Assembly (NCBI GenBank): GCA_001632435.1
Contig: KV423991.1
Span: 38,108 to 102,107 of the forward strand
DNA: 64,000 nt
Source of the DNA: Calocera cornea HHB12733
Taxonomy: Eukaryota; Basidiomycota; Dacrymycetes; Dacrymycetales; Dacrymycetaceae
Reading direction: 5' to 3'
In this document: positions 45,086 to 56,154 of the stretch, in pieces
Layout of the letters: each line of letters opens with the position of its first letter
How positions within the stretch are numbered: the stretch's first letter is position 1
Notes under the pieces: model-generated
Database searches by the model: none
Told to the model about the DNA's origin: nothing
Seen by the model: only the letters and a program-made list of their open reading frames with translations
Made by a program: the position numbers and the translations under genes

Positions 45086-45834
45086 CATGTCGAGGGTGAT
45101 CTGAGATGCCCAGCGGGGGTTTTCCGCACGCGAGGTATATCAACTCGTGGCGAAATCGACCTGTCTCAACAGCAACCAGCCGCCCATCGTGCTTCTGCCC
45201 AGCTCGGCCCTTATTACCAGCCTTCTCTCACGTGTCGCTATGGTCATTACTGCTGCGGCTTGTTGTTCTCGTGACATTTCAAACATCACACGCGTCATGT
45301 CCCTTCGTCGCGCCTGATCGACCGCGTCCGGCTGGCTAATTCTGGGCAAGTCCTGGTGCCTTGCTCTTTCCCGGTCGCGATGGCCCAGCGCCTCGCATAC
45401 ACTCGTTTACGTTCCTTACCGAAGCCTCGCCGGTGCCTGGTTGCGAATCTAAACAAGGTACGGGCATCAACATCGTCGCGTCGGACCATAATACGCCCGG
45501 CCAGCCACCGGCTCTAGGTCGTCATCTTCCTGAAGTCGATCGTTCCTCTCCACTTGTCTCTTCCGTCTGTCCGCTTCCCTCAACCTTCCTCTCTCTCCCT
45601 CACCCTGTGCCATCGGCCACCGCGCGCAACAAAGGTCTCACACAGCGCTCAATCGTCCCTCGTTGTCTCGCACACATAGACTGATTAAAGCGGCAAGGGA
45701 AGCTCGGACGTCCTCTGCTGGACAGAGGATCACGACCTCTTCACGACTCTCAACACAACGCTCACGACCGTTCGCGACCGATACATACGACACCCACAGC
45801 GACAGCAACACAAACAGCAGCCCAACTGGCCAAC
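45086..45834. promoter_or_regulatory. Upstream region of the alpha-1,3-glucanase gene
   Basis: About 750 bp before the glucanase ATG. From about 45540 it becomes pyrimidine-rich (many CT and TC runs), and just before the ATG it is CA-rich, both typical of leaders of well-expressed basidiomycete genes. It may also contain the first exon of the interrupted leftward gene. Confidence 0.4.
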
Positions 45835-48800
45835 ATGCTGTCTATTCTACTCCTCTCCGCCCTCTCTCTGTCCCTAGGCGCATATAGCCTCCCCCAACCA
45901 ACACCGACTGCTCCTCCGATCGTCCGCGTCGCCCCTGCACTTCACGCCCGAGCCACCACCACCGTCTGGTCCTCCGTGGGCTGCTACTCCGATGCAGGAT
46001 CGCACGCACTCACAGCAACATCGCTCAACTACGCCGGAACCGACGTCGAGTACTGCGAGAACTGGTGTCAGACGCGCGGGTTCAGCCTGGCTGGTGTGCG
46101 GAACGGCAACCAATGCGCATGCGACAACGCCATACGCAACGGTAACGGGGTCGCCGCAGCAAGCGCATGTAGCTTGCCCTGCGCAGGAGACAGCTCGGAG
46201 ACCTGCGGAGGAGGACACTACCTTAATGTCTACTCTGCTCGGGCCATTGCCTCGACGACGACGACGACGACTGCGACCACAACTGCCGCACCTTCGGGAA
46301 GCTGGTCATCCGCCGGCTGCTACTCCGATGCTGGCTCTCACGCTCTTACCGCAACTTCGCTCAACTACGGCGGTACCGATGTGGAGTACTGCGAGAACTG
46401 GTGTCAGATGCGAGGCTTTAGCATTGCCGGCGTGCGCAACGGCAACCAGTGCGCCTGCGACAATGCCATCCGTAACGGCAACGGGCCGGCTGCTGCAAGC
46501 GCATGTAGCTTGACTTGTGCAGGCGACAGCTCTGAGATATGCGGAGGCGGGCATTATGTTAATGTCTACTCGTTCAAGACGGGTACTGCGACTACGCCTA
46601 CCAGCACGACCATGACCACGACATCTGCGCCGACTACGACGGCTGCACCCACGGGTGCCTCTACGTGGTCCTCAGTCGGGTGCTACACCGATGGAGCATC
46701 TCACGCCCTCACTGCGACCTCAGTCAACTATGGTGCAACGGACGTCGAGTACTGTGAGAGCTGGTGCCAGACGCGGGGATACAGCGTCGCGGGTGTGAAG
46801 AATGGGGACCAGTGCTTCTGCGACAACGCGATCCGCAACAACAACGCTCCAGCACCGACCAGTAGCTGCACCCTTGCATGCGCGGGTAACAACAACGAGA
46901 TTTGTGGAGGCGGCCACTTCCTGAACATATACCAATATGTAGCAACAGGGGCTACTTCTACGACGACAACAACGTCGGCTTCCCCCTCCTCCACTGGTTG
47001 GGCGAACCTCGGGTGCAGGGTCGACAGCGACTCGCGTGCGCTGACGGGACCCATGCAGCAAGTCAGCACGAATACGGTGGAGAGCTGCGAGCAGTTCTGC
47101 TCGTCGCAAGGCTACATATATGCGGGTGTTGAGGTGCGCATATATTTCCTTCTCGTCTTGTTTCAGCATACTGATGATTTCGTAGTATGGCAGCCAGTGC
47201 TTCTGCGGTAACACGCTCGCCAACGGGGCTGGTGGGACAACAGCAGTATGCACGCCTTCCAATGTGGTTAGATTTCAGAGCGCTGACCTTGTTGTAGTCG
47301 TCCGATTGTAATATGGCTTGTGCCGGCAACTCGGCAGAAACCTGCGGAGGTAGTTATCGGCTGAACCTGTACAGCCACATCGGAGCAACCGCATCGGCAA
47401 CCTCCACCACCATGACCTCTACCAGCTCCGCGGCCACTAGCACGAGCTCTGGTTCGAGCACCACTGGCGGCAATGGACAGAAGTACGTCGTCGCCCACTT
47501 CATGGTGGGGAACACATATCCGTATGCACAGTCGGATTGGGCGAACGACATTGCTCTAGCGCAGGCGAACGGCATTGATGGCTTCGCCCTGAACTACGGA
47601 TCAGATAGCTGGCAACCTGCGCGTCTTTCCGATGCCTATGCTGCAGCTACGAACTACCCGAATTTCAAGTTGTTTCTGTCTGCCGACATGTCTTCGCTCT
47701 CCGGTTCTTCCACTGGCGACGCGACGAACCTTGCCAACCAGGTCAAACAGTTCGCAAGCCACCCGAACCAGCTCAAGTACAACAACGGAATCGTGCTCAG
47801 TACCTTCTCAGGCGAGAGCAGCTCCTTCGGCCAGGGCAGCGTGAATGCCGGCTGGCAGAGCGTGATCAGCCAGATTGGTACCCCAGTCACGTTTATCCCG
47901 GCGTGGTTTGTGGATCCTAGCACATTTGGAAACTACCCGGTCCTGAGCGGAGCTTTCAATGTGAGTATATGCGCACAGGCGATGTGATCTCAGTTGACGT
48001 AGACATTAGTGGAACGGCGGATGGCCAATGTCCAATACAGATATCACATTCTCGAGTGACCAACAGTGGATCAGCGGGCTGAACGGAAAACTGTACATGG
48101 CACCAGTCACTCCTAATTTCTTCACAGTGCGTACATCTTCGTGCAGTTCTGTGCCAAGAAAGGGGCTGATACCGTTGTCTGCAGCATTATTCCCCCCAGA
48201 CCTACAACAAGAACTGGATTTATAGAAGCGACGACAATCTGTATGCGACCAGGTGGGAGATGATGATCCAAAACCGGGCTCAGATAGCGATCACCGAGAT
48301 CATCACATGGAACGATTACGGCGAGTCTCACTATATTGGGCCTATCGAGGGCGCCCAGCCAAACTCGCAGGCTTGGGTCAACGGCTATCCCCATACCGCC
48401 TGGCTGGACATGACCGGGTACTACGCCACAGCATTCAAGACTGGGATGTACCCCTCAATTCCGAAGGACAAGATCTATATCTATGCTCGGCCCCATCCGA
48501 AGGCTGCTCAAGCGTGCTGCGACTCAGTTGGGCAACCGGCGAATTGGCAAAACACCGATGATAACTTCTATGTCCTGGTTATGGCCACGGCAGCCGGGAC
48601 GATCATTCTGGGCACGCCACCAACGCCATCGTCGAACACCCCGACGGCCGCCGCGGCCAGCCCTTCCACTGCGGCTGTCACCGCAGGGGTCAACAAGTAC
48701 AAACTTGCCCTTACGCCCAGCAATGGTATGCGGGCTACACTCATGCGCGGCACCACCCAGGTTCTCGATCTCTGGCCGCAGGATTATGTCTTCAACCCCA

Positions 48801-48850
48801 CCCCGTCCGTGTACAATTTCAATGCATACGTCAACATGGCTTCGACATAG
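45835..48850 (+). CDS. Secreted GH71 alpha-1,3-glucanase (mutanase) with four WSC domains
   Basis: Extracellular glycosidase expected to cleave alpha-1,3-glucan of fungal walls, with carbohydrate-binding WSC modules. Signal peptide MLSILLLSALSLSLGAYSL. Four WSC domains follow (about residues 42-130, 153-242, 277-365 and 385-475), recognisable by GCYSDAGSHALTATSLNYAG, YCENWCQTRGFSLAGV and ETCGGGHYLNVYS, joined by Thr/Ser-rich, probably O-mannosylated linkers. The GH71 domain begins at KYVVAHFMVGNTYPYAQSDW and includes DIALAQANGIDGFALNYGSD, FIPAWFVDPSTFGNYPVLSG, WNGGWP and EIITWNDYGESHYIGP; the C-terminal part is PATAYYATAFKTG-like and then a Pro/Thr-rich linker and a beta-rich tail. Introns lie near 47133-47186, 47241-47297, 47960-48010 and 48127-48200. 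WSC 1-3 are closely similar to each other, while WSC 4 is distinct. Confidence 0.92.
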
Positions 48851-50606
48851 GCATACTGCAGCGTTAGACAATACTATACTATCTTCCATATCTCATAATT
48901 CTCTGACGCTTTTAGTTTGCGCATTGGCAATGACAGGCGCCCCACAGGGAGACAACGTCATAACAATCGTGTGGCAGGGACGTCCTTCTTGGAGATAGCG
49001 GAAGATCACACCAAGCAGGTGTGCTTCGCGCGATAACTGAGGCTGCCCTGCAGATAACAGGGTGACACCCTCAAGGCTGACATGCAGGCCAAGCCGACAA
49101 GCGCGCTGAATGGACGTCTTCTTAAGAAGCGCAAACACAGCCCCCGGATGGCGGATCGGATTCCGGCGGTGGTCCCATCGCAAGCTCGTCTGGCATGCAA
49201 ACGGGGTTGAATCAATATTGATGCTTCGCTAGCAGGCGTTTGACCGATAAAGGATATAAGTGATATTGACCAAGCTCTGCTGCATGAGCAGTTGTGGCTG
49301 CACAAGTTGCAGGCAATGTCAGATTGAGGATGGCGCTCCACAAGTGTCATACATATCTAATTCGTGCTCATATCCTCGACGTTCCAGCTCGCTCAGAGGG
49401 CAGGAACAACACGATGACAGTGTGACAGATGCACTGAATCTATGGGTTGCGGTGGACAGAAATAGTCTCGGAAGAGATGCAAATGCACGCCGGAGAAAAT
49501 CACCGTCACTACAGCTGCAGGTTCGAGGACCCTAACTTGCACAGGCCGTCGTCACCATTCTGTGCGACGATTGTGCGGCTTTGATAGTCGCAATGAGCGT
49601 CTTTTATGCTTGCCATTTCCGAAGAAATGGAGTTGCTCGGAATTGTACACGAACGTTTGCGGCCAAAGCGCTCGGCTGGTGCTGGTGTATTTACGAACAT
49701 AAACATGCGACATGTGTAGCGGACTTCTTATAGCCGCGTTTGGCTCCGGCGGCATGCGTCAGCGCCTGAGACCCTTTACATTTCAATCGGTGCACCCTGG
49801 AATTCCCGCCAATCCATAGCGGCCGTTGAGTTCGGAACGTTGGGGAATAGCCTGGTCCTCGGCCGGCCAGGGGCGCTTACGTTCTCTGGAATGTTCTATC
49901 GAGGGGCCATCGGGCCAAGAGTAGCCTATCTATTCACGACGCAAGAGTCGGCATCATTTGACGCCGCAGGTGTGCCATCTTGAGTAGGCGTCGTAGACTG
50001 TCACGTCTGGCAGTTCGGGGAGGCGCTGGTTTATTTGCAAGTTTCAACCGCCCTCTAGAACAAAAAAGCCAGTGTTTGGTAGAGAGAAGTAGCATGAGCG
50101 CTCGTCCACAGCTGTGCTTAGACGGAATTGCCTTATCCAGAAGAAAGCGAACTGGTTCTCGGGCCATCAGCCCTTTCACCGCTTTCTCTGTGTCGCATCG
50201 GGCAGATTCTCCGGCAGGAAGGGAAACTTTGTGACATCACACTGGAATCCGCACACTTGCTCAATGGCGCGCATGTGAAGTGTCCACTGGTCAGCCCGTG
50301 ATGTTCCGCCATCAGCGTTGCAAGGGCCACGTTCCTGCAGTGAGGGTGGCAAATGGGTCCAGAGCATCATGAACTTGACTTAGATGGCCGAGCAGGAGAC
50401 GTCCGCGTGTTTCTCATCCGCTCTTCGGAGGCTCCAACGGTCTGCGGTGATGGGTGATCACGACGATCGGAGCAAACACTCGTCCTTTCTCCGGATGCAG
50501 AAGGCTTCCGCCCTGTATCGATGCCCTCTGGCGCCCATGCAGGAATTACAAAAGGGAGAGATAGGGCAACCTGTGCTCGGGCTGGCAAGTCCCCCAGCTA
50601 ATCGCG
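48851..50606. other. 1.75-kb gene-free region
   Basis: Lower GC than its surroundings. Open frames are short, lack family resemblance and do not join through plausible introns. I looked for remnants of the neighbouring CPL1-like genes and of transposase sequence and found none I could support. A decayed mobile element is possible but not shown. Confidence 0.45.
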
Positions 50607-51408
50607 ATGTACACGGTTCGTTGTTTCCTGGGCGTTGTGCTCTCCCTCCTGGCTCTGAGCCTCCCCGCCGCTGCGGATTATGCTTGCAACGTAAGCCTCA
50701 ACCGGAGGGTATGTTCGGCCCATACTGACTTGCTGGATTACACTAGGCTCGTCACCAGTGCCCCGACTCCGTCGGGACTGACTCCTTCTGCTCGGGTTTC
50801 CTGTTCAGCTCTGGCCTTTGCTATTATTGTGAGTAGGTTTCATGCTCATAGCGCACTCTGGCTGACCAGATGTACAGCAAAGTGTCACTCTCCCGTTCGT
50901 ATTTTCGGTTTGCTCCTTTATTCAACCTCTTGACGTTCCATTTCAGTATGAGCTGAACGATGCGGACTGCGTCAATGTTCCCTTCGAAGGCAAGAAATGC
51001 GAATGCAAGTCCAAGCTCACAGGAAGCAACTACAAGAGGAAACGCGACCTGGAAGCTTGCCCCTTGATGCAGCTGCGTTGCCCGGTCTATCATGGTCGTG
51101 GTGGTAGCGAGTGTGTCGACGTTGCTAGCGACATCGAGTCTTGCGGCGGCTGTGTCGGTCTGGACGGCAGTGGCACTGGTGTGGACTGCACAAGCATCGA
51201 CGGCGCGGAGTCTGTGAGCTGCATCGACGGCACCTGCGTCATTGGTGAGTCCTATTCGTCTTCAGTTGCCTGCAGTACACTAATAAGTATGACTTCAGAC
51301 GAGTGTGCGCGTGGTTACAAGTTGGAGCGCAACCGCTCGACCTGTACGCCAATCGCCGGCATGCGCGTCCAGAAGAATCCCTTGAAGCGGAACTTCCGTA
51401 TGGAATAA
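50607..51408 (+). CDS. Secreted CPL1/PriA-like cysteine-rich protein (micro-exon gene 1)
   Basis: Small secreted protein. Signal peptide MYTVRCFLGVVLSLLALSLP, then a short cysteine-rich module (CPDSVGTDSFCSG, SSGLCYYC) and a CPL1-like domain: CPVYHGRGGSECVDVASDIE, SCGGCVGLDGSGTGVDCTSI, VSCIDGTCVI and ECARGYKLERNRSTC. A basic KRKRDL motif, a possible processing site, precedes the CPL1 domain. Exons: 50607 to about 50691, about 50749-50828, a 17-bp micro-exon 50878-50894, 50947 to about 51244, and about 51299-51408. Joining exons 2 and 4 directly breaks the frame, and the micro-exon (encoding roughly SKCHSP) repairs it. The same happens in the paralog at 52.3 kb. Function not known; a surface or effector-like role is plausible. 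Confidence 0.83.
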
Positions 51409-52332
51409 GCGCAGTTTGGTGCACGGACTAAGTAGTTCTTTATGAATGAACCGTCTTTTCGCATAGGACGTTTTAGATGTAGTGTCACGACTCGCTTTGT
51501 TTTGCAACGATACATGGTTCTTTAGTCTTTCTAATCATGCGGGTCAATAGAAAACAGTGTGCGAGAGTCTTGTGCAGCCGGCGTTCCAGACAACCTTATC
51601 TTGCGCGGCGTTTCAAATGGTTGTATGTGGATGGGCCGTGAACGGTACCGTGCTTTCTCTGGCCCATACGTCTTCATGCATTCTTGAAGACGGGGAAGCG
51701 CAGGGGAAGCGCAGGGGAAGCGCAGGTGAACCTATACGAATACCACGTGAGTCCTGTATTTCCCTGGCCATAGTGTCCATTTGCAGGAACTTCCGCGCGC
51801 TGACGCACTCCAGTGCAGAGTGTAACGTTGCAGACAGTAGAGGGCGGGTCGAAAAGGCACGTGACGTCTCCACAAGCTGCGGCCCGCGAAACCAACAGAG
51901 CAGAGCTCACACTCTCGTTTTCATCTGGATGCCGCTCAGCATCAATTGCTATATTAAGGATGGATGCCGGTCGCTCTCAATCTGGGTGATAATAGCTTTG
52001 TCAATAAGCTATGTTTGGGGGGCCGGGGAGGTGGCACCAGATTGTCAACATTCGAACCAGAGTTTTCCTCTTCATGACTCCAAACAGGTTGTCTTGCAGA
52101 TCATATTACCTGTTTTTACAGCATCACAAGACGGGATCGGAACTCCTTTGATGGTTCCTGGTAGGCTTTATCAGTGGGCGGAAACACGTCGCTTTCGGAT
52201 TTGAACACCTGCACCACAATCCCGCTCGAAAACCCGCCACGATAAGATTCCCCTAAACCTGCCTGGTACACGCAGAGGTATTAAAGGCAATGGAAAGCCC
52301 CCCGATCCCCCCAGACTCAAGACGCTATCGCC
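51409..52332. other. Intergenic region between the two micro-exon CPL1-like genes
   Basis: About 0.9 kb, with a small tandem repeat at 51692-51724. Direct repeats shared with the genes on either side were not obvious. No gene. Confidence 0.5.
51692..51724. repeat. 11-bp tandem repeat (GGGGAAGCGCA x3)
   Basis: Three exact head-to-tail copies of GGGGAAGCGCA between two CPL1-like genes. Confidence 0.9.
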
Positions 52333-53113
52333 ATGTCTGCCTTGCCCTCCTTCCTGTGCTTTGTGATCTTCCTCATGGGTTCGAGCCTCCTCGTGATCGC
52401 CGATCAGGCCTGCAGCGTAAGTTTCAATCAAGCACCCATTCCCCACATACTAACCTGGTGAACTATGACAGGGCAACACCGACTGCTCTGACACCGTCGG
52501 CCTGGAGCCTTTCTGCTCGGGCAGCTCTTTCAGCCCTGGACTGTGCTACTATTGTGCGCATGTCCAGCTGACATCCTAACCTTGCCTGACCGATCCGACC
52601 CACAGCAGAATGCGAGACACCGGTCAGTGGTTTTCACTCACCTAAACTCAGACAGTCTCCCAACTTTCCGTTCTAGTATGTGCTCAACATCGATGACTGC
52701 GTTACTGTCCCGCCCGGGATCAGGAAATGCCAGTGTAGGTCCAGACTCACCGGGAGCAACTACAAGAGGAAACGCGACCTCGAATTCTGCCCCTTGAAGC
52801 AGGAGCTATGCCCGATCTATCACGCACGTGGTGGGAACGAGTGCATAGACACGACGAGCGACATCGAATCCTGCGGCGGGTGCGTGGCTCTGGATGGAAG
52901 CGGCCCCGGCACGGACTGCACGAGCATCGAGGGCGTCGAAGCGGTCCGCTGCCTCAACGGCGCTTGTGTCATTGGTGAATACATTCGCCTGCGGGTACCG
53001 GCCAATATGCTCACCAGCCTTCAGACGAGTGCTCCCACGGATACAAGCTCGATCGGAAGCGGTCGACCTGCTCTCGGGCAGGCCGCATGCACATCCAGGG
53101 CAGAGGAGAGTGA
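52333..53113 (+). CDS. Secreted CPL1/PriA-like cysteine-rich protein (micro-exon gene 2)
   Basis: Tandem paralog of the gene at 50.6 kb, 0.9 kb downstream on the same strand. Signal peptide PSFLCFVIFLMGSSLLVIA, first module CSGNTDCSDTVGLEPFCSGS and LCYY, the KRKRDL basic site, and CPL1 domain CPIYHARGGNECIDTTSDIE, SCGGCVALDGSGPGTDCTSI, VRCLNGACVI and DECSHGYKLDRKRSTC. Exons: 52333 to about 52417, about 52471-52553, micro-exon 52606-52622 (17 bp), 52677 to about 52975, about 53026-53113. All cysteines of the paralog's CPL1 domain are kept. The tail after the last Cys is shorter (RMHIQGRGE). Secreted; role unknown. Confidence 0.83.
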
Positions 53114-54164
53114 TCAACACGTCGCCCGCAGCCAAATCAGCCCACACACCTAGCTGTTTCTCCTTCTACCAGTTCTTCCTTCTGCGTTATCTCAAACGGT
53201 CTCTCTCGAAGTGTTACAATTAAGAAATGTGAGCGTCCAGTAGTTTTCCGGATTCCCGAGGCGTCCTGCAGCCAACGGAGAAACCGATCAATAGCGGAAT
53301 CGTGCGCATGAGTCGGCACCACTCACAGCGCTCATCAACCCTCCAAACCCGCTCTTGATAGGGGTACCCGACCCGTAAAGGCTGTGGCGCACAGTGATAA
53401 TGAGACCGTAACGCGCGATAAGCCCAGGAAGCTCTGGTTGCACGAAGCGCAAGCTCGACGCTCTGCCAGCCACCCCTGACAATGTGAGACATTCCAAGCA
53501 TTCCAGCCATCGCGCGTCCCGTAACTGCCGTAAGCCCCTGGTCGCGCCGGCGGCACGACCGAGTTGGCCTGGTGTCCGCTGGGCACAGCAGCAGCAAAGC
53601 GTTCCATAGCAAGGAAAGGGGGCACGAAGGTCTCCAACATAGCACACAAGAATGTATTCCTCTCTACGTACGACAACCAACGGGGCCCGGGCGCGACGCA
53701 CTCTCCCGATCCGATCATCTCCGGGTGCCCCCATCTCTCTCACACGGGAGCGGTAAACAAGGAGTCCTACAACAGCGAGCTACGTGTGGGTTGTGCCTAC
53801 TAGTACTGCTACTACTGCTACTGCTACCAAAGACGGAACAAGGGATGGAGGGATGAAAGGATGGAGTGAAGTGACAAGATGGGCGAGGAGGAAAGGGCGA
53901 GCAAGCTGGCGGGCCGACCTCACCCACTACTGTATTGGGGAGAGGGGCCAGGGAGCGGCAAGACAGACCAAACCAAAAACAACAGCCGGCGGGTAGGGGC
54001 CCGTCGAGAAAATATCAGAGCAAAGGTGGCAAGGGAATGAGGTACATAGCGTAAAAAAGGGGGACGGTGGTGGTCGTGACAGAGATGTAGGCCAACAGTT
54101 TTCAGTTTTCAATGAGCCCCCACCCTGGCTGGGGCTGGGGCTGGGCTAAGGGCGGCGCTCCCGC
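53114..54164. other. Intergenic region between convergent genes
   Basis: This lies between the end of the CPL1-like gene (rightward) and the end of the peroxiredoxin gene (leftward). A TACTGC/TAC trinucleotide-type repeat occupies about 53799-53828. The overlapping open frames are shadows. No gene is supported. Confidence 0.5.
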
Positions 54165-55229
54165 CTACTTGCGGCCCTCGAGGAAGGCGAGCACCTGCTT
54201 TGGGCTCTCGTCGGGCTTGACGGCGAGGGTCTTGAGGATGAGCTTTCCGGAGCCCTTCTCGAACACGAAGTGCGAGCGCTTGGTCTTGTTTCCCGGGGAG
54301 GAGGCGCCGAGGAGCTTTATGAGCTTGTGCGAGGGGTCGGAGAGGAGCGGATAGGGGAGCTTTTGCTGTGTGCCGGGAGAGGGGACGGGAGGAGCGGGGT
54401 TAGTGGGAGGGGGGATGGGAGCGGGAGGGAGGGGACGCACAGCCGTCTGCCACTTGGCTTGCGCGCTCGGGGCGTCGCCTGAGAGGCAGTACACCTCGTA
54501 GCCCAGGCCGGTGTAGGACGGGTATGCGTCCCTGAACCCGCACGCCTGCCTCGTGCACCCCGCTATGCACACACCCCATGCCACATTAGCTCCTGGTCCC
54601 GGCAGTCAAGAACGGGAGGAAGGGGACGCACACGTATTCGCCTTGGGCACGAGGAAAAAGACGAGCCCCTTGTCGGCCGTGATGAGCGACTCGACCGCCA
54701 CGTCCTCCTCCTTCTGGTTCTTGAGCACCAGCGCGGGGAGCGTGTCGCCCAGCTCGAGCTCGGCGTCCGACGTGGGTGCGGGGGCCTCCTTGGGGGCTTC
54801 CTTGGGGGCTTCGGCAGCGGCTTCCGCCTCGGCGGCGACGCCGTCCTCGACGGGCTCCTCTTCCTTCGCAGCAGCAGCCGCGGCGGCCTTCTTAGATGCG
54901 GGCTTGGCCTTGGACGCAGGCTTCTTCTCCGCCGCAGACTTGGGCTAGCAGAACGACCCATCAGCTCCATCAACAGCACACCGCCCGAGCGAAGAAACAC
55001 GCACCTTTTTAGCAGCGGGCTCCTCCTTAGTCTCCTCCGCCGCCGCGCGCTTCTTGCCCTCCTTCTCCTCCTTCTCCTTCACCGGCGCAGGCGCCTTCTT
55101 CTCCTTGGCAGGAGCAGCAGGCTTGGCCTTAGGTACCGCAGCCGCAGCGGGAGGAGCGGGCTTGTCGGCGAGCCGTGTCGAGCGCCTGGTCGGCTCAGGC
55201 TGCGAGTCCTTCTTAGCGCGGGGAGCCAT
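54165..55229 (-). CDS. Nuclear-type peroxiredoxin (Dot5/BCP-like) with lysine/alanine/proline-rich N-terminal tail
   Basis: Thiol peroxidase that reduces hydroperoxides, of the BCP/PrxQ class. The relative in yeast, Dot5, is nuclear. The peroxidatic site lies in KANTAGCTRQACGFRDAYPS, with TxxC context and a second Cys five residues on that can act as resolving partner. Flanking blocks are LVFFLVP, YEVYCLSGDAPSAQAKWQ, LPYPLLSDPSHKLIKLLGAS and HFVFEKGSGKLILKTL. A long charged N-terminal tail, MAPRAKKDSQPEPTRRSTRL and then Ala/Lys/Pro repeats of about 130 residues, carries nuclear-localisation-like basic clusters and probably binds chromatin. Four exons, junctions near 55010/54943, 54632/54563 and 54440/54366. 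It faces away from the CPL1-like gene with about 0.9 kb of promoter to its right. Confidence 0.9.
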
Positions 55230-56154
55230 TTTCTTTTTCGTTTAATAATGGAGCAGCAGCAAGAGCGAGTGCAGGAGCAGCAGCAAAGGGAGGTGGAGGA
55301 TGAGAGGAGAGAGGAGGTGGTGGGCGTGAAGCAACCTGACGCGTTGGTCGGCGTGGGGGGGGGTTCTAGGGATATGTGGGGTCGCCTGGGCGAGGGGTGT
55401 TGGGCCCTGTGCGGCTGCTGAGCCCTTCGAGCGCTGCTGTTGCGGCCAGACGGGGTTTGCTTCCGCGTGCACTCGAGGTGGACAGTGCGCACTAGAACAA
55501 CAACAGTCCGAGACGCGCCCTCTGCGCGTGCACGAGGCACATGATGCACAGGTGAACAGTCTACAGTCCACACGAACCCACGTACCAGGAGGGAGCCCAT
55601 CGTGAGGCAACGACGCTCACGATCGCGACCGGGCCCGACTTCCCGCACACGGGGTTTATTCGCATCAAACACGCAAGCACGCAACAAGGCATAAACATTC
55701 GCGCCAGCAGAAGGGGCCCGAACCTTTTTACGCTAAATTATTCAAATTCGAATGCAATTCAATTCCCGTCCCGCCCCGTCCTATTCCACTCGACTGCCCC
55801 GCTGCTGTAAGTACTTCCGATGATATGTAAAGGGCGCCTCCCCAACAGCAACAGCTGGGGATGGCACATATAATGTCGGGCGATATGCTCGATTAAGGCA
55901 TGAATGGACTGGGGACTGGGACCGCAGGCGATGTGCAGGGTATCAACTGTGGGGTGATGTCCTTGCGGAAGCAATAAGATATAAAAGAAAAGGGTGGGCC
56001 GGACAAGAAATATTATCAATGAGCGCCGCGCCCCCGCTCCGACGCAAGAGGGGCGGCCAGATCGAGCACCAATCTCAATCGTCCACCGTCGGTGGGTGCA
56101 TCCAATCCGCACCACGCGCACTTCGAGTGAGGGCAGGACAGGGAGAGACGGCAC
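55230..56154. promoter_or_regulatory. Peroxiredoxin promoter and LRR-gene 3' flank
   Basis: About 0.9 kb. The left part upstream of the peroxiredoxin ATG has CAGCAGCAAGAG-type purine/CAG-rich repeats. The AT-rich stretch near 55720-55760 and the region around 55960-56020 are candidate terminators or transcript ends of the LRR gene. No gene seen. Confidence 0.45.

Noticed and set aside
49006..49350. 114-codon minus-strand frame with a hydrophobic stretch
   Set aside because: Cannot be joined to other exons, no family resemblance, and surrounding frames of similar size occur on both strands.
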